Assembly: GCA_963753485.1 (NCBI GenBank)
Contig: CAVWCL010000011.1
Coordinates: forward strand, 124,001 to 188,000
Source of the DNA: CAWDLX01 sp963753485
GTDB taxonomy: Bacteria; Actinomycetota; Actinomycetes; Mycobacteriales; Micromonosporaceae
Length of the DNA: 64,000 nt
Direction: 5' to 3'
Under the pieces are notes generated by a model, which worked only from the letters and a program-made list of their open reading frames with translations, was not told where the DNA came from and searched no databases. The translations under genes were made by a program, and so were the position numbers. This document shows positions 33,251-41,585 of the stretch, piece by piece. Each line of letters starts with the position of its first letter. Positions within the stretch are counted from its first letter, which is position 1.

Positions 33251-33420
33251 GTGAGCGCGAGGAGCGAGCGGGTGCGAGCACCGCAGCGCGAACGAAAAGC
33301 AGGCCCCGTGAGCGCGAGGAGCGAGCGGGTGCGAGCACCGCAGCGCGAACGAAAAGCAGGCCCCGTGAGCGCGAGGAGCGAGCGGGTGCGAGCACCGCAG
33401 TGCGAACAAGAGGAAGACCC
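33251..33420 (+). repeat. Three 57 bp tandem repeats abutting the AAC(3) gene start
   Basis: Copies start at 33251, 33308 and 33365 (the last is 56 bp and diverged). Each begins GTGAGCGCGAGGAGCGAGCG. The next occurrence of GTGAGCGC, at 33421, is the acetyltransferase start itself. The three copies read as one open frame (VSARSERVRAP and so on) whose TGA overlaps that start as GTGA. An inverted copy lies at 17320-17375. Confidence 0.92.
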
Positions 33421-34239
33421 GTGAGCGCCCGCGCCGGCCTACCCTGCACCCGCCAGTCGCTCGCCGCGGAGCTGGTCGCGCTCGGCGTCCGCCCGGGCTC
33501 GGTGCTGTTGGTGCATTCCTCGCTCAGCTCTCTGGGATGGGTCTGCGGCGGTGCGCTCGCTGTCGTCCAGGCGCTACGGGACGTGCTCGGACCGGACGGC
33601 ACCCTGGTCGTGCCGACCCACACGCCGGACAACTCCGACCCTGCGCTCTGGCAGCACCCGCCGGTGCCGGAGACCTGGTGGCCGGTGATCCGGGAGCACA
33701 TGCCCGCCTTCGACCCGGCGAGGACACCGAGTCGGTGGATGGGCCAGATGGCCGAGGTGGTCCGTACCTGGCCCGGCGCGCGGCGCAGCGACCACCCGCA
33801 GGTCTCGTTCGCGGCGGTCGGTCCGCAGGCGGCGGCCGTGGTCGCCGGTCACCGGCTCGACGACATGCTCGGCGACAGCTCGCCGCTCGGGCACGTCTAC
33901 GACCTCGACGGCGACGTGCTGCTGATCGGGGTCGGCCACGACTCCAACACGTCGCTGCACCTGGCCGAGTACCGGGTCGCCCGGCCGGTCCGGGCGCTTC
34001 TCGCCGCTGCGATCCAGAGCGGCGACGGTCGCCGGCGTTGGGTCGAATGGGAGGATATCGATCTCGACGAGAGCCGATTTGCCCGTATCGGCGCGGACCT
34101 GGAGCAGACCGGGGTGGTCCAGATCGGCTTGGTCGGCTCGGCCGAGTCCCGCCTGATGCGCCAGCGCGACGCGGTCGATTTCGCGGTCCGGTGGCTGGAC
34201 GGTTCGCAAACCCTACCGATGGGTAGTACTGGCGAGTAG
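33421..34239 (+). CDS. Aminoglycoside N(3)-acetyltransferase family protein
   Basis: A 272-residue GNAT-unrelated acetyltransferase of the AAC(3)/YokD family. It shows SVLLVHSSLSSLGWVCGGA, GTLVVPTHTPDNSDP, PSRWMGQMAEVVR, SDHPQVSFAAVG, SSPLGHVYDLDG and VLLIGVGHDSNTSLHLAEY, including the conserved His and Asp residues. Chromosomal members may act on aminoglycosides or on unrelated amines, so resistance is not proven. The GTG has GAGGAAG upstream and follows the 57 bp repeats directly. Confidence 0.88.
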   Translation: MSARAGLPCTRQSLAAELVALGVRPGSVLLVHSSLSSLGWVCGGALAVVQALRDVLGPDGTLVVPTHTPDNSDPALWQHPPVPETWWPVIREHMPAFDPARTPSRWMGQMAEVVRTWPGARRSDHPQVSFAAVGPQAAAVVAGHRLDDMLGDSSPLGHVYDLDGDVLLIGVGHDSNTSLHLAEYRVARPVRALLAAAIQSGDGRRRWVEWEDIDLDESRFARIGADLEQTGVVQIGLVGSAESRLMRQRDAVDFAVRWLDGSQTLPMGSTGE

Positions 34240-34279
34240 TATTGGGTCGAGATCCGCACTCGATCCGGGGGTGAGCCCC

Positions 34280-36250
34280 ATGACGACGACCGATCACCGG
34301 CCGCCATCCGCCACCACTACCGCCGTCGCCGGCGCCGTGGCGCCTACGGGCGTCAGCGAAAAGCAGGCCCGGCAGGTGGCCGAGGCGGCCCGGGAGACGG
34401 AGTGGCGTAAGCCGAGCTTCGGCAAGCAGCTCTTCCTCGGCCGGTTGCGTCTCGCTCTGATCGATCCGTGGCCGCAGCCTGACCCGGAGCGGGCCGCGCG
34501 GGCCGCCCCGTACCTGGCCGCGCTGGAGCGCTTCAGCCAGGACGTGATCGACGGCGAGCGGATCGAGCGGGAAGCCAGCATCCCGGACGAGGTCATCTCC
34601 GGCCTGGCCGAGCTCGGCGCCTTCGGCATGAAGATCGATCCGGCCTATGGCGGACTGGGACTGTCCAATCTAGACTACTGTCGCTCGCTCATGCTGATCG
34701 GCTCGGCCAACCCGTCGGTGTCCGCGCTGCTCTCGGCGCACCAGTCCATCGGCGTACCGCAGCCGTTGAAGCTCTTCGGCACGGACGAGCAGAAGAAGGC
34801 GTTCCTGCCCCGGCTGGCCGCCGGGGAGATCTCCGCCTTCCTGCTCACCGAGCCGGATGAGGGCTCCGACCCGGCCCGCCTGCGGACCACAGCCACGCCG
34901 ACCGGCGACGGTGACTACCTGCTCGACGGGGTCAAGTTGTGGGCCACGAACGGCACCGTCGCCAGCCTGCTCGTGGTGATGGCTCGGGTGCCGAAGTCCG
35001 AGGGGCACCGCGGCGGCATCACCGCGTTCGTGGTGGAGTCGGAGACCGAGGGCATCACGGTTGAACGGCGCAACGCGTTCATGGGGTTGCGTGGCCTGGA
35101 GAACAGCGTCACCCGCTTCCACAACGTACGGGTGCCCGGGCGCAACATCATCGGCGCCGAGGGGCAGGGGCTCAAGATCGCCCTGACCACGTTGAACACC
35201 GGACGGCTGTCGCTGCCCGCGATGTGCGTCGGGGCCGGGAAGTACTGCCTCAGCGTGGCCCGGGAGTGGGGCGCGAACCGGGTGCAGTGGGGTCGCCCCG
35301 TCGGGCAGCACGAGGCAGTGGCGGGAAAGATCGCGTTCATCGCCGCCACCACCTACGGGATTGAGTCCATGGTGGACCTGTGCTGCCTGCTCGCCGACGA
35401 CGACCGCAACGACATCCGCATCGAGGCCGCGTTGGTGAAGCTGTACGCCAGTGAGATGGCGTGGCGGATGGCCGATGAGCTCATCCAGATCCGGGGCGGG
35501 CGCGGGTACGAGACCGCCGCCTCGCTGGCGGCCCGCGGTGAGCGGCCGATCGCGGCCGAGCAGTTGCTGCGTGATCTGCGCATCAACCGCATCTTCGAAG
35601 GCTCCACGGAGATCATGCATCTGCTCATCGCCCGCGAGGCGGTGGACCAGCACCTCAGTGTTGCCGGCGACATCATCGACCCGGACGCCACGTTCGCCCG
35701 CAAGGCGAAGGCCGGGGCCCGGGCCGGTGCCTTCTACGCCCGCTGGTTGCCGACCCTCGCCGTCGGCCGGGGGCAGGTCCCGGGCGGGTACGCATCGTTC
35801 GGACCGCTCGCCACGCATGTCCGGTTCGTTGAGCGGACGTCGCGCAAGCTGGCCCGGTCGACCTTCTACGGGATGGCCCGCTGGCAGGGCAAGCTCGAAC
35901 GCAGGCAGGGATTCCTCGCCCGCATCGTCGACATTGGCGCGGAGCTCTTCGCGATCTCGGCCACCTGTGTCCGGGCCCGCTCGCAGCGCGCCGAGCACCC
36001 GGAGAACGTCGAGCTGGCCGATCTGTTCTGCCGGCAGGCCCGGCACCGCATCGAGGCCCTCTTCGACCGGCTGTGGGACAACACCGACGCCCGGGACGCG
36101 GCCCTGGCCCGCCGGGTGCTGGCCGGCGAGCACACCGCGTTGGAGAAGGGCATCCTGCCGCTGCCGGCCGAGGGGGCCTGGGTGGCGCACTGGGAGCCCG
36201 GCCAGACCGGTGAGCGCGATGTCCGGCGCCGCCTGCCCCGCCGGACCTAA
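34280..36250 (+). CDS. Acyl-CoA dehydrogenase (long, VLCAD-like)
   Basis: A 656-residue flavoprotein catalysing alpha,beta-dehydrogenation of acyl-CoA. It has FLLTEPDEGSDPARL and LWATNGTVASLLVVMARVP (FAD and substrate binding), RVQWGRPVGQHEAVAGKIA, the C-terminal IQIRGGRGYETAASL and the catalytic-base region RINRIFEGSTEIMHLLIA. An extra C-terminal domain of about 170 residues makes it longer than the usual 380-400. ATG 34280 is chosen; a GTG lies three codons upstream. It may serve beta-oxidation together with the acyl-CoA synthetase and thiolase elsewhere in the window. Confidence 0.92.
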   Translation: MTTTDHRPPSATTTAVAGAVAPTGVSEKQARQVAEAARETEWRKPSFGKQLFLGRLRLALIDPWPQPDPERAARAAPYLAALERFSQDVIDGERIEREASIPDEVISGLAELGAFGMKIDPAYGGLGLSNLDYCRSLMLIGSANPSVSALLSAHQSIGVPQPLKLFGTDEQKKAFLPRLAAGEISAFLLTEPDEGSDPARLRTTATPTGDGDYLLDGVKLWATNGTVASLLVVMARVPKSEGHRGGITAFVVESETEGITVERRNAFMGLRGLENSVTRFHNVRVPGRNIIGAEGQGLKIALTTLNTGRLSLPAMCVGAGKYCLSVAREWGANRVQWGRPVGQHEAVAGKIAFIAATTYGIESMVDLCCLLADDDRNDIRIEAALVKLYASEMAWRMADELIQIRGGRGYETAASLAARGERPIAAEQLLRDLRINRIFEGSTEIMHLLIAREAVDQHLSVAGDIIDPDATFARKAKAGARAGAFYARWLPTLAVGRGQVPGGYASFGPLATHVRFVERTSRKLARSTFYGMARWQGKLERRQGFLARIVDIGAELFAISATCVRARSQRAEHPENVELADLFCRQARHRIEALFDRLWDNTDARDAALARRVLAGEHTALEKGILPLPAEGAWVAHWEPGQTGERDVRRRLPRRT

Positions 36251-36338
36251 GACGCGGTGACTGCGCCGCCGGACCAAAGACGCGCCGCCTTCCCCGCCGG
36301 ACCTAAGACGCGGTGACTGCGGCGCCGGACCTAAGAGG
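36235..36338 (+). repeat. Two imperfect 57 bp repeats at the end of the acyl-CoA dehydrogenase gene
   Basis: CCGCCGGACCTAAGACGCGG occurs near 36237 and again 57 bp later, with a shorter related half-unit between. The first copy contains the stop codon (TAA) of the gene, so duplication extended into the intergenic space. Confidence 0.8.
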
Positions 36339-36359
36339 GGTGAGTGCGCCGCGCCGCAC

Positions 36360-37070
36360 TCACGCTGCGATTGGATCCTCGGCCCGCACGCGAGCCACTT
36401 CCAAGCGGGCGTCCGCGGCAAGTTCGTCGGTGAGCGCGGCGGATCCGCCAATGTAGGTGGATCTCAGGTCGATGTCTGACGACACGCACCAGGCGTGGTC
36501 CGCCGGCCACCACAGGTTCGGCGTCTGCCAGTACGGTTCCCGGCACAGGTATTCCGCGTCGGCTATGGATCCCTGATACAGCATGAATGTCCGTCCGGGC
36601 AGTTGCACCCGCTCGGTCGGTACGTCGTCCACAAACGACGGTGTGGCTGCGTCCCCGGAACCGGAGAGTGCGGCGACTGCCGGCGGGCCGGTCATCCAGC
36701 CGTACCCGTCCCAGACGCAGAACCAGCACCGGTCCGCTCGGGTGGTGTGGCGGCTCAGGGCCGCGACCAGCGCCGCCAGCTCGTCCGGCGCTACCGTACC
36801 CAGGTCCGGAGGGCGCATGGTGAGCGCTCGACCGCCGTCGATCTGCTGGTACGACATCGACGGCGTCAGCTCGACACCGGCCCCGCGAGCCAGCTCGGAC
36901 CACCGGATCTTCGTGGTGTCGCGCCAGGCAGGGTGCAGGATCCGCAGGTATGCGGCAAAGCCATCAGGCACGAGCGAGCCGATATCCTGGCCCAACGGGT
37001 GCAGACGGCTAACCAGCCAGTCGGCCGCGGTCACCTCCCGCGACCAGTCGACCCGTTCGCGCATCAGCAT
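36360..37070 (-). CDS. Conserved hypothetical protein
   Basis: A 236-residue soluble protein rich in Trp and aromatic residues (WFCVWDGYGWMTGPPA, PYWQTPNLWWPADHAWCVSSDID). It has no signal peptide or membrane segment. The family appears in actinobacteria without known function as far as I recall. Base composition is lower in GC than the chromosomal background. It is 7 bp upstream of the acyl-CoA dehydrogenase side and follows the lipoprotein gene by 7 bp, possibly one transcript. Confidence 0.65.
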   Translation of the reverse strand: MLMRERVDWSREVTAADWLVSRLHPLGQDIGSLVPDGFAAYLRILHPAWRDTTKIRWSELARGAGVELTPSMSYQQIDGGRALTMRPPDLGTVAPDELAALVAALSRHTTRADRCWFCVWDGYGWMTGPPAVAALSGSGDAATPSFVDDVPTERVQLPGRTFMLYQGSIADAEYLCREPYWQTPNLWWPADHAWCVSSDIDLRSTYIGGSAALTDELAADARLEVARVRAEDPIAA

Positions 37071-37077
37071 TCTCGCA

Positions 37078-37722
37078 TTAGCGATCCGTCCGAGAAGTCA
37101 CTTGAAAGCCCCAACTCGCATAGACGACCGAATTAGCGTCCGTTCCGGGTGGCCGCTGGCTGACCGGCACATACCACTCAGCGTATAGCACGACAAAGCG
37201 AATATCCTCAGTGAGCCGAAGGTCGACGGCGACGCTCGAGGCGTCGACTGCGAACGTGCAACCGCCCTGCGGATCTGGACGCCGGGCACAGGTGACGACG
37301 AGGCCTTGGTCCTGCGGAACACCAGCGGCATCAACCGGACCGCGGAAGAGCCGGATCTCAGCTCGATCAGGCGAATCCGCCGCTTCAATGAGAACACGAA
37401 TGCGGTTCTCCGCGTCGGGAACAGGCGGCGGCCATTGGACCGCCCGCTGCTCCGGTCCGGTGTCGACCAGCGCCCCGTCGAAGCCATACCAGTGCGACGC
37501 AATCACGACCGTCGGCCGCGCGGTCGTGGTACCCAGGGCCTGCGCGGTGGGCACGCCGCGCTTCCAGTCCATGTGCACGGGCAGCGGGCGGAAGGTCAAC
37601 TCGGCCTGCGGCGGACCGGGAGATGATCTGGATGGTGGGCTGGACCCTCGGCAGGCGGCTAACGCCAGGAGCAACGCGGCAGTGACCGCCGCCAGCCGAG
37701 GGGTCCGCCACGTGCGGCACAT
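37078..37722 (-). CDS. Putative secreted lipoprotein
   Basis: A 214-residue protein beginning MCRTWRTPRLAAVTAALLLA and then LAAC, a good lipoprotein signal peptide with lipobox LAAC near residue 24. The mature part is soluble and beta-rich with no recognised domain. Its ATG shares a base with the stop of the upstream secreted protein (TGATG), so the two are co-translated. Function unknown. Confidence 0.7.
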   Translation of the reverse strand: MCRTWRTPRLAAVTAALLLALAACRGSSPPSRSSPGPPQAELTFRPLPVHMDWKRGVPTAQALGTTTARPTVVIASHWYGFDGALVDTGPEQRAVQWPPPVPDAENRIRVLIEAADSPDRAEIRLFRGPVDAAGVPQDQGLVVTCARRPDPQGGCTFAVDASSVAVDLRLTEDIRFVVLYAEWYVPVSQRPPGTDANSVVYASWGFQVTSRTDR

Positions 37723-38231
37723 CAGCAGGTCAGCGAACCGTTTGAGGTGTTGGCGGTGTTGGCGTAGCTACCATCGTCCAGATTCTCGTGGTACGACTGG
37801 GCAAGGTAGTCGTGGGTACCGTCGCAGTCGGCGGCACTCTCGTCGGCGTTGTCGGTGGCCTGGTTGTATGCGGTGGCATTGCCGGTGCCGCGCAGCTCCC
37901 AGCCGTACCAGCGGCTGCGGTACAAGCCCGTGCTGACGTAGTCGTAGAACCCGGCACAGACCGTGCGGGCCACGACATTCACCGAACCGGGGACATGCGT
38001 AGACAGATGGGGTCGGTCGGTCTGCCCGTAGCATCCGCCCGGTGACAGGGCTGGTGCTGCCGTGCCCTTACCGGTCGAGCTCTGTAGGCCAGCCGTTGCA
38101 GGGTACTGGCCGGGTTGTGGTGCCGGCTTGCCCGCGGTGCCGGCGTGGGCCGGCGCCGCCGTGACCGCCCATGCCAGCATCAGGGCCGTTGCGGCAAGAA
38201 GAGTGGTGGTGACACGACGCAGTAGTCTCAT
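37722..38231 (-). CDS. Small secreted protein of unknown function
   Basis: A 169-residue exported protein. The signal peptide (MRLLRRVTTTLLAATALMLA) continues to a cleavage site near APAHA-G. The mature domain has four cysteines (GGCYGQ, TVCAGF, AADCDG and the final Cys), probably two disulfides, and Tyr/Gly/Ser/Asn-rich sequence. It is coupled to the downstream lipoprotein gene. ATG 38231 has GGGGG six bases upstream; an in-frame ATG six codons earlier is less likely. Confidence 0.7.
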   Translation of the reverse strand: MRLLRRVTTTLLAATALMLAWAVTAAPAHAGTAGKPAPQPGQYPATAGLQSSTGKGTAAPALSPGGCYGQTDRPHLSTHVPGSVNVVARTVCAGFYDYVSTGLYRSRWYGWELRGTGNATAYNQATDNADESAADCDGTHDYLAQSYHENLDDGSYANTANTSNGSLTC

Positions 38232-38464
38232 CGAGAACCCCCGAATCAAGGGCGGGACTCAGAGCCCGCCTGCTTCTCATTCGTTGGCCAACCTACCACG
38301 TAGATTGCCGTAGGCCAATGTATCAACCTATGGCGCGGCCGCCGGCGCAGCGCGCGCCTCGTCGCTCACGCCGGGCCAACGTCGGTCCACTGTAGATTGA
38401 GAGCCGATCACAGCAGGTGAGCCCCGCAAACACCACTGGCAAGACACCGGAACGTCGGCTCAAC
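38232..38464. other. Intergenic region
   Basis: No gene seen in these 233 bp. The stretch has lower GC, with an imperfect inverted repeat CCGTAGG/CCTATGG around 38307-38334. It should contain the promoter of the secreted-protein pair and the end of the zinc operon. Confidence 0.35.
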
Positions 38465-38779
38465 CTAGCGGGGTTCGCGGGCGTGCGAGATCGCGTCGGC
38501 GACGATGTGTCCGATGTGCTCATCGGTGAGTGAGTACGCGATCTCGCGGCCGCGCCGCTCCCCACGCACAACACCGGCGCCCCGCAGCACCCGCAGGTGC
38601 TGCGAGATCAGTGGCTGCGGTGCGTTCACCGCGTCGACCAGCTCATGCACGCAGCGCGGACCGCTCACCAGCTCGGTGATGATTGCGATCCGTACCGGTG
38701 CGGCCAGGGCGCGCAACAGCTCGCCCGCGGCCTCGTAGCCGGCGGCGGTGGCCAGCGCGGTGGACTCCTGAGTTGTCAT
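38465..38779 (-). CDS. smtB: ArsR/SmtB-type zinc-sensing repressor
   Basis: A 104-residue winged-helix repressor. The DNA-binding helix lies in APQPLISQHLRVLRGAGVV. Near the C-terminus DEHIGHIVADAISHARE reproduces the SmtB alpha-5 zinc site: Asp, His two later, His 13 later and Glu 16 later. CVHEL resembles the alpha-3 region of metal-sensing relatives. Its ATG overlaps the ZnuB stop by four bases, so it is the last gene of the zinc uptake operon and probably senses zinc excess. Confidence 0.88.
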   Translation of the reverse strand: MTTQESTALATAAGYEAAGELLRALAAPVRIAIITELVSGPRCVHELVDAVNAPQPLISQHLRVLRGAGVVRGERRGREIAYSLTDEHIGHIVADAISHAREPR

Positions 38780-39666
38780 GGCTGCAATACCACGTCTGGT
38801 CGCTCCTCATCGCCGTCCCGGTCGGGGATGGGTGGCCGGGACACACCGGCCCGTCGCCTCAGTACCCGCCAGCCCGCGGCGCCGCTCGCGAGGGCGGCGA
38901 AGCCCGCGATGGCGACCAGCACGATTGTCGCCCCCGGCGCGGTGTCGTACTCGGCCGCGATCGACAGGCCGACGGTGGCCGCCGCCAGCCCGAGCGCCAT
39001 GGCCAGATGCATAGTGGCCCGGAAGCTGCGGGTGACCAGCTGCGCCGTGGCCACCGGGACCACCATCAGCGCGCTCACCAGCAGGAGGCCGACCGCGCGC
39101 ATCGCGACCGTCACCGTCACCGCCGTGGTCGCCGCGACCAGCAGGTTGAGCGCCCGTACCGGCAACCCAGCGACCCGGGCGTACTCCTCGTCCTGGCAGA
39201 TGGCGAACAGCCACGGGCGTAGCAGCAACGTCACTGCGAGCACGGTGCCGCCCAGTACCGACATCGCGACGAGATCGGCGGGCGAGATGGTCAACGGCGA
39301 CCCGAACAGGTAGGTCAGTAGTTTGGTGGCGTTCGTGCCCTCGCGTAACGCGACCAGGAAGACGCCGCCCGAGATTCCCCCGTAGAAGAGCAGCGCGAGA
39401 GCCACGTCACCGGATGCCTTGCCCCGTTCCCGGATCAGCTCCACCACGACCGCGCCGAGCGCCGAAACCACCACCGCGGCGAGCACCGGCGAGCTGTTGG
39501 TGAGCAGTCCCAGGCCGACACCGGTCAACGCGACGTGCCCGATCCCGTCGCCGATCAGGGCCAGCCGCCGCTGCACCAGGTAGATCCCGAGCGCGGGCGC
39601 CGCGAGCCCGGTGATGAGCACCCCGACAAGGGCCCGCTGCATGAAGTCGTAGGCGAACAGGCTCAT
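38776..39666 (-). CDS. znuB: Zinc/manganese ABC transporter permease
   Basis: A 296-residue ABC-3 family permease with about eight or nine helices, including ALIGDGIGHVALTGVGLGLL, the conserved cytoplasmic coupling segment. Its ATG overlaps the ATPase stop and its stop overlaps the ArsR gene. With the ATPase and binding protein upstream it forms a zinc importer; zinc rather than manganese is inferred from the SmtB-type regulator. Confidence 0.9.
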   Translation of the reverse strand: MSLFAYDFMQRALVGVLITGLAAPALGIYLVQRRLALIGDGIGHVALTGVGLGLLTNSSPVLAAVVVSALGAVVVELIRERGKASGDVALALLFYGGISGGVFLVALREGTNATKLLTYLFGSPLTISPADLVAMSVLGGTVLAVTLLLRPWLFAICQDEEYARVAGLPVRALNLLVAATTAVTVTVAMRAVGLLLVSALMVVPVATAQLVTRSFRATMHLAMALGLAAATVGLSIAAEYDTAPGATIVLVAIAGFAALASGAAGWRVLRRRAGVSRPPIPDRDGDEERPDVVLQP

Positions 39667-40427
39667 CGGTCCATCCAGATTCCGGGCGTCTGGTCGGCGT
39701 GCGGGTGTACATGGTCATGGTCTGGCGCCCCGTGGTGGTCGGCCGGCGCCGGCACCGGACCATCGTGGGCGAGGTGACCGCCGTGGACCACAACCGCCCG
39801 GCTCACCAGTGGTTCGAGCGGACCCAGTTCATGGGCCACCAGCAGGACCGTCCCACCACTGTGGATGAAATGACGCAGGGCATCGGCGAACGCCTGCTGG
39901 CTCGCCGAGTCAACGCCCGCGGTGGGTTCGTCGAGCACGAGCAACTCGGGCTCGGCGGCGAGGGCGCGGGCGATCAGGGTGCGCTGCTGCTGGCCGCCGG
40001 AGAGGGTGCCGACGGGCTCGTCGGCCCGGTCGGCGAGCCCGACCGAGTCCAGCGCGGCCATGACCGCGGCCCGATCCCGGGCCCGCGCCGGTTGTAGCAG
40101 GCGGCGGCGGGCCAGCCGCCCGGATGCGACCACCTCGGCCACGCTCGCCGGTACCCCGGCGCCGGCGCCGACGCGTTGCGGGACATAACCGACGCGCCGC
40201 GACAGCCGGCGCATCGAGGCCCCGTCCCGGTCCTCATCGAAGAGCCGTATCTGGCCGGCGGCCAGCGGCACCAGCCCGAGCACGGCCCGCACCAGAGTTG
40301 ACTTTCCCGAGCCGTTGGCGCCGAGGATGGCCAGTACTTCGCCAGCGCCGACCCGTAGGCTCACCCCGCGCAGTACCGGCCGCTCGGCGTAGGTCACCGT
40401 GGCCCCACGAACCTCAACCACGCTCAT
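39663..40427 (-). CDS. znuC: Zinc ABC transporter ATP-binding protein
   Basis: A 254-residue ATPase. Walker A is LGANGSGKSTLVRAVLG, signature is LSGGQQQRTLIARAL, Walker B is LLVLDEPTAGVD and the switch His is in LLVAHELG. The C-terminus ends in a His-rich tail (HHGAPDHDHVHPHADQ) which could bind the transported metal. A small hairpin covers its start codon. Confidence 0.92.
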   Translation of the reverse strand: MSVVEVRGATVTYAERPVLRGVSLRVGAGEVLAILGANGSGKSTLVRAVLGLVPLAAGQIRLFDEDRDGASMRRLSRRVGYVPQRVGAGAGVPASVAEVVASGRLARRRLLQPARARDRAAVMAALDSVGLADRADEPVGTLSGGQQQRTLIARALAAEPELLVLDEPTAGVDSASQQAFADALRHFIHSGGTVLLVAHELGPLEPLVSRAVVVHGGHLAHDGPVPAPADHHGAPDHDHVHPHADQTPGIWMDR

Positions 40428-40503
40428 GACTCCGCCTCGCTGCGCTCAGCGGCGTCATGAGGCTCCTTCGCACTGTGCCTGATGATTCGCTCGCTGCGCT
40501 CGC
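40424..40503. repeat. Hairpin and low-complexity spacer between znuA and znuC
   Basis: TCATGACTCCG at 40424 pairs with CGGCGTCATGA ending at 40460 (10 of 11 positions), overlapping the znuC start codon. The rest repeats CGCTCGCTGCGCTCGCTCA. It could tune translation of znuC or mark a repeat insertion. Confidence 0.5.
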
Positions 40504-41466
40504 TCATGTGCACCCCAGTGCGCCGCGCAGGGTGGCCAGGTTGACCCGCATGACCGACAGGTAGGTGTCGACCGAGCCAGGGGGCAGTCCCTCGATCGGA
40601 TCCAGGACCGCGGTCGCGGCGCCGACCTCCGCCGCGATCACCTGCGCGACCTTGGGGCTGGCCAAGGTCTCGAAGAAGATCGTGGTCGCATTGTGCTGGC
40701 GGGCCTGCGCGGCGACCGCGGCGAGCCGCTGGGGCGCCGGCTCGGCGTCCGGGGACAGGCCGCTGATGGCGATCTGGCTCAGGCCGTAGCGCTGGGCCAG
40801 GTAGCCGAAGGCGGCGTGACTGACCACGATCTCGTGGCGGCGGCAGGCATTCAGGCCCGACCGGTACGCCTGGTCGAGGTTGGCCAGTTCGGCCTGCAGG
40901 ACGCCGGAGCGCTGGCGGTAGCCCGCGGCGCCGGCGGGGTCGATCGCCCCGAGCCGATCAGCGAGCCCGAGCGCCACCTGAGCGAACCGGCGGGGGTCGA
41001 GCCACACGTGCGGATCCGCACCGTTCCCGGCGGTCGCCTCATCGGGATCGCTGTCTCCGGCCCGGTCGGGCGCGGCCACCGCCGGCAGCAGGGTCACGGC
41101 GCCGGCGACATCGAAGGACCGGCTGGGCGCCTCCAGGCGGGTCGCCTCGTCCAGGGCCGGCTGGAATCCCTTCAGGTAGAGCACGAGATCGGCGTCGGCG
41201 ACGTCCGCGACCTGCCGCGGGCTCAGCTCCAGGTCGTGCGGCTCGACCCCGGGTTGCGCCAGGTTGGTGACCCGGACCTGGGCTCCGCCGACCTGTTCGG
41301 CCAGGTACTGGAGCGGGTAGAACCCGGCCACGATTCGCAGGACGCCGTCCGGGCTGCGGGTGTGGGTCGGTGAGCAGCCCACGAGGCTCGCGGCAACCAG
41401 CGCCAACGCAATCGCGCCGGCGGCCACGCCCGCCAGCCCACGGGCAGCCCCGCGCCTGGTGTCCAC
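40504..41466 (-). CDS. znuA: Zinc ABC transporter substrate-binding lipoprotein
   Basis: Cluster A-I metal-binding lipoprotein (320 residues from this start). Lipobox LVGC follows a hydrophobic Ala-rich segment. Metal-ligand histidines occur in GVEPHDLEL, ADPHVWLDP and VVSHAAFGYLAQ, with the late acidic ligand probably in VLDPIEGL. An acidic, Asp-rich loop precedes the second His. Start uncertain: GTG 41466 is given; an ATG at 41502 would overlap the putative Zur operator and has no ribosome site. Confidence 0.88.
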   Translation of the reverse strand: MDTRRGAARGLAGVAAGAIALALVAASLVGCSPTHTRSPDGVLRIVAGFYPLQYLAEQVGGAQVRVTNLAQPGVEPHDLELSPRQVADVADADLVLYLKGFQPALDEATRLEAPSRSFDVAGAVTLLPAVAAPDRAGDSDPDEATAGNGADPHVWLDPRRFAQVALGLADRLGAIDPAGAAGYRQRSGVLQAELANLDQAYRSGLNACRRHEIVVSHAAFGYLAQRYGLSQIAISGLSPDAEPAPQRLAAVAAQARQHNATTIFFETLASPKVAQVIAAEVGAATAVLDPIEGLPPGSVDTYLSVMRVNLATLRGALGCT

Positions 41467-41486
41467 GCTCCCACTCTGCACGCAAA

Positions 41487-41501
41487 TGACTTTCATTGTC
41501 A
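41487..41501. promoter_or_regulatory. Zur-box-like operator upstream of znuA
   Basis: TGACTTTCATTGTCA is an imperfect palindrome (five of seven arm positions) within AATGACTTTCATTGTCA. It resembles actinobacterial Zur sites of the AATGAnnnTCATT type. It is AT-rich against a GC-rich background and lies at the start of the zinc operon. Confidence 0.55.
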
Positions 41502-41585
41502 AAACCGCATGCGCCCGGACGGGTCACCCGAGGCCGTCGACCCCGCGTCGGCCTCGGGCGAGAGCCCGTTGAACAATCGTCATTC

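Noticed and set aside
33251..33424. Repeat-encoded frame (VSARSERVRAP and so on) as a protein gene
   Set aside because: It consists only of the dispersed 57 bp repeat and lacks its own ribosome site. Treated as repeat-derived leader sequence.
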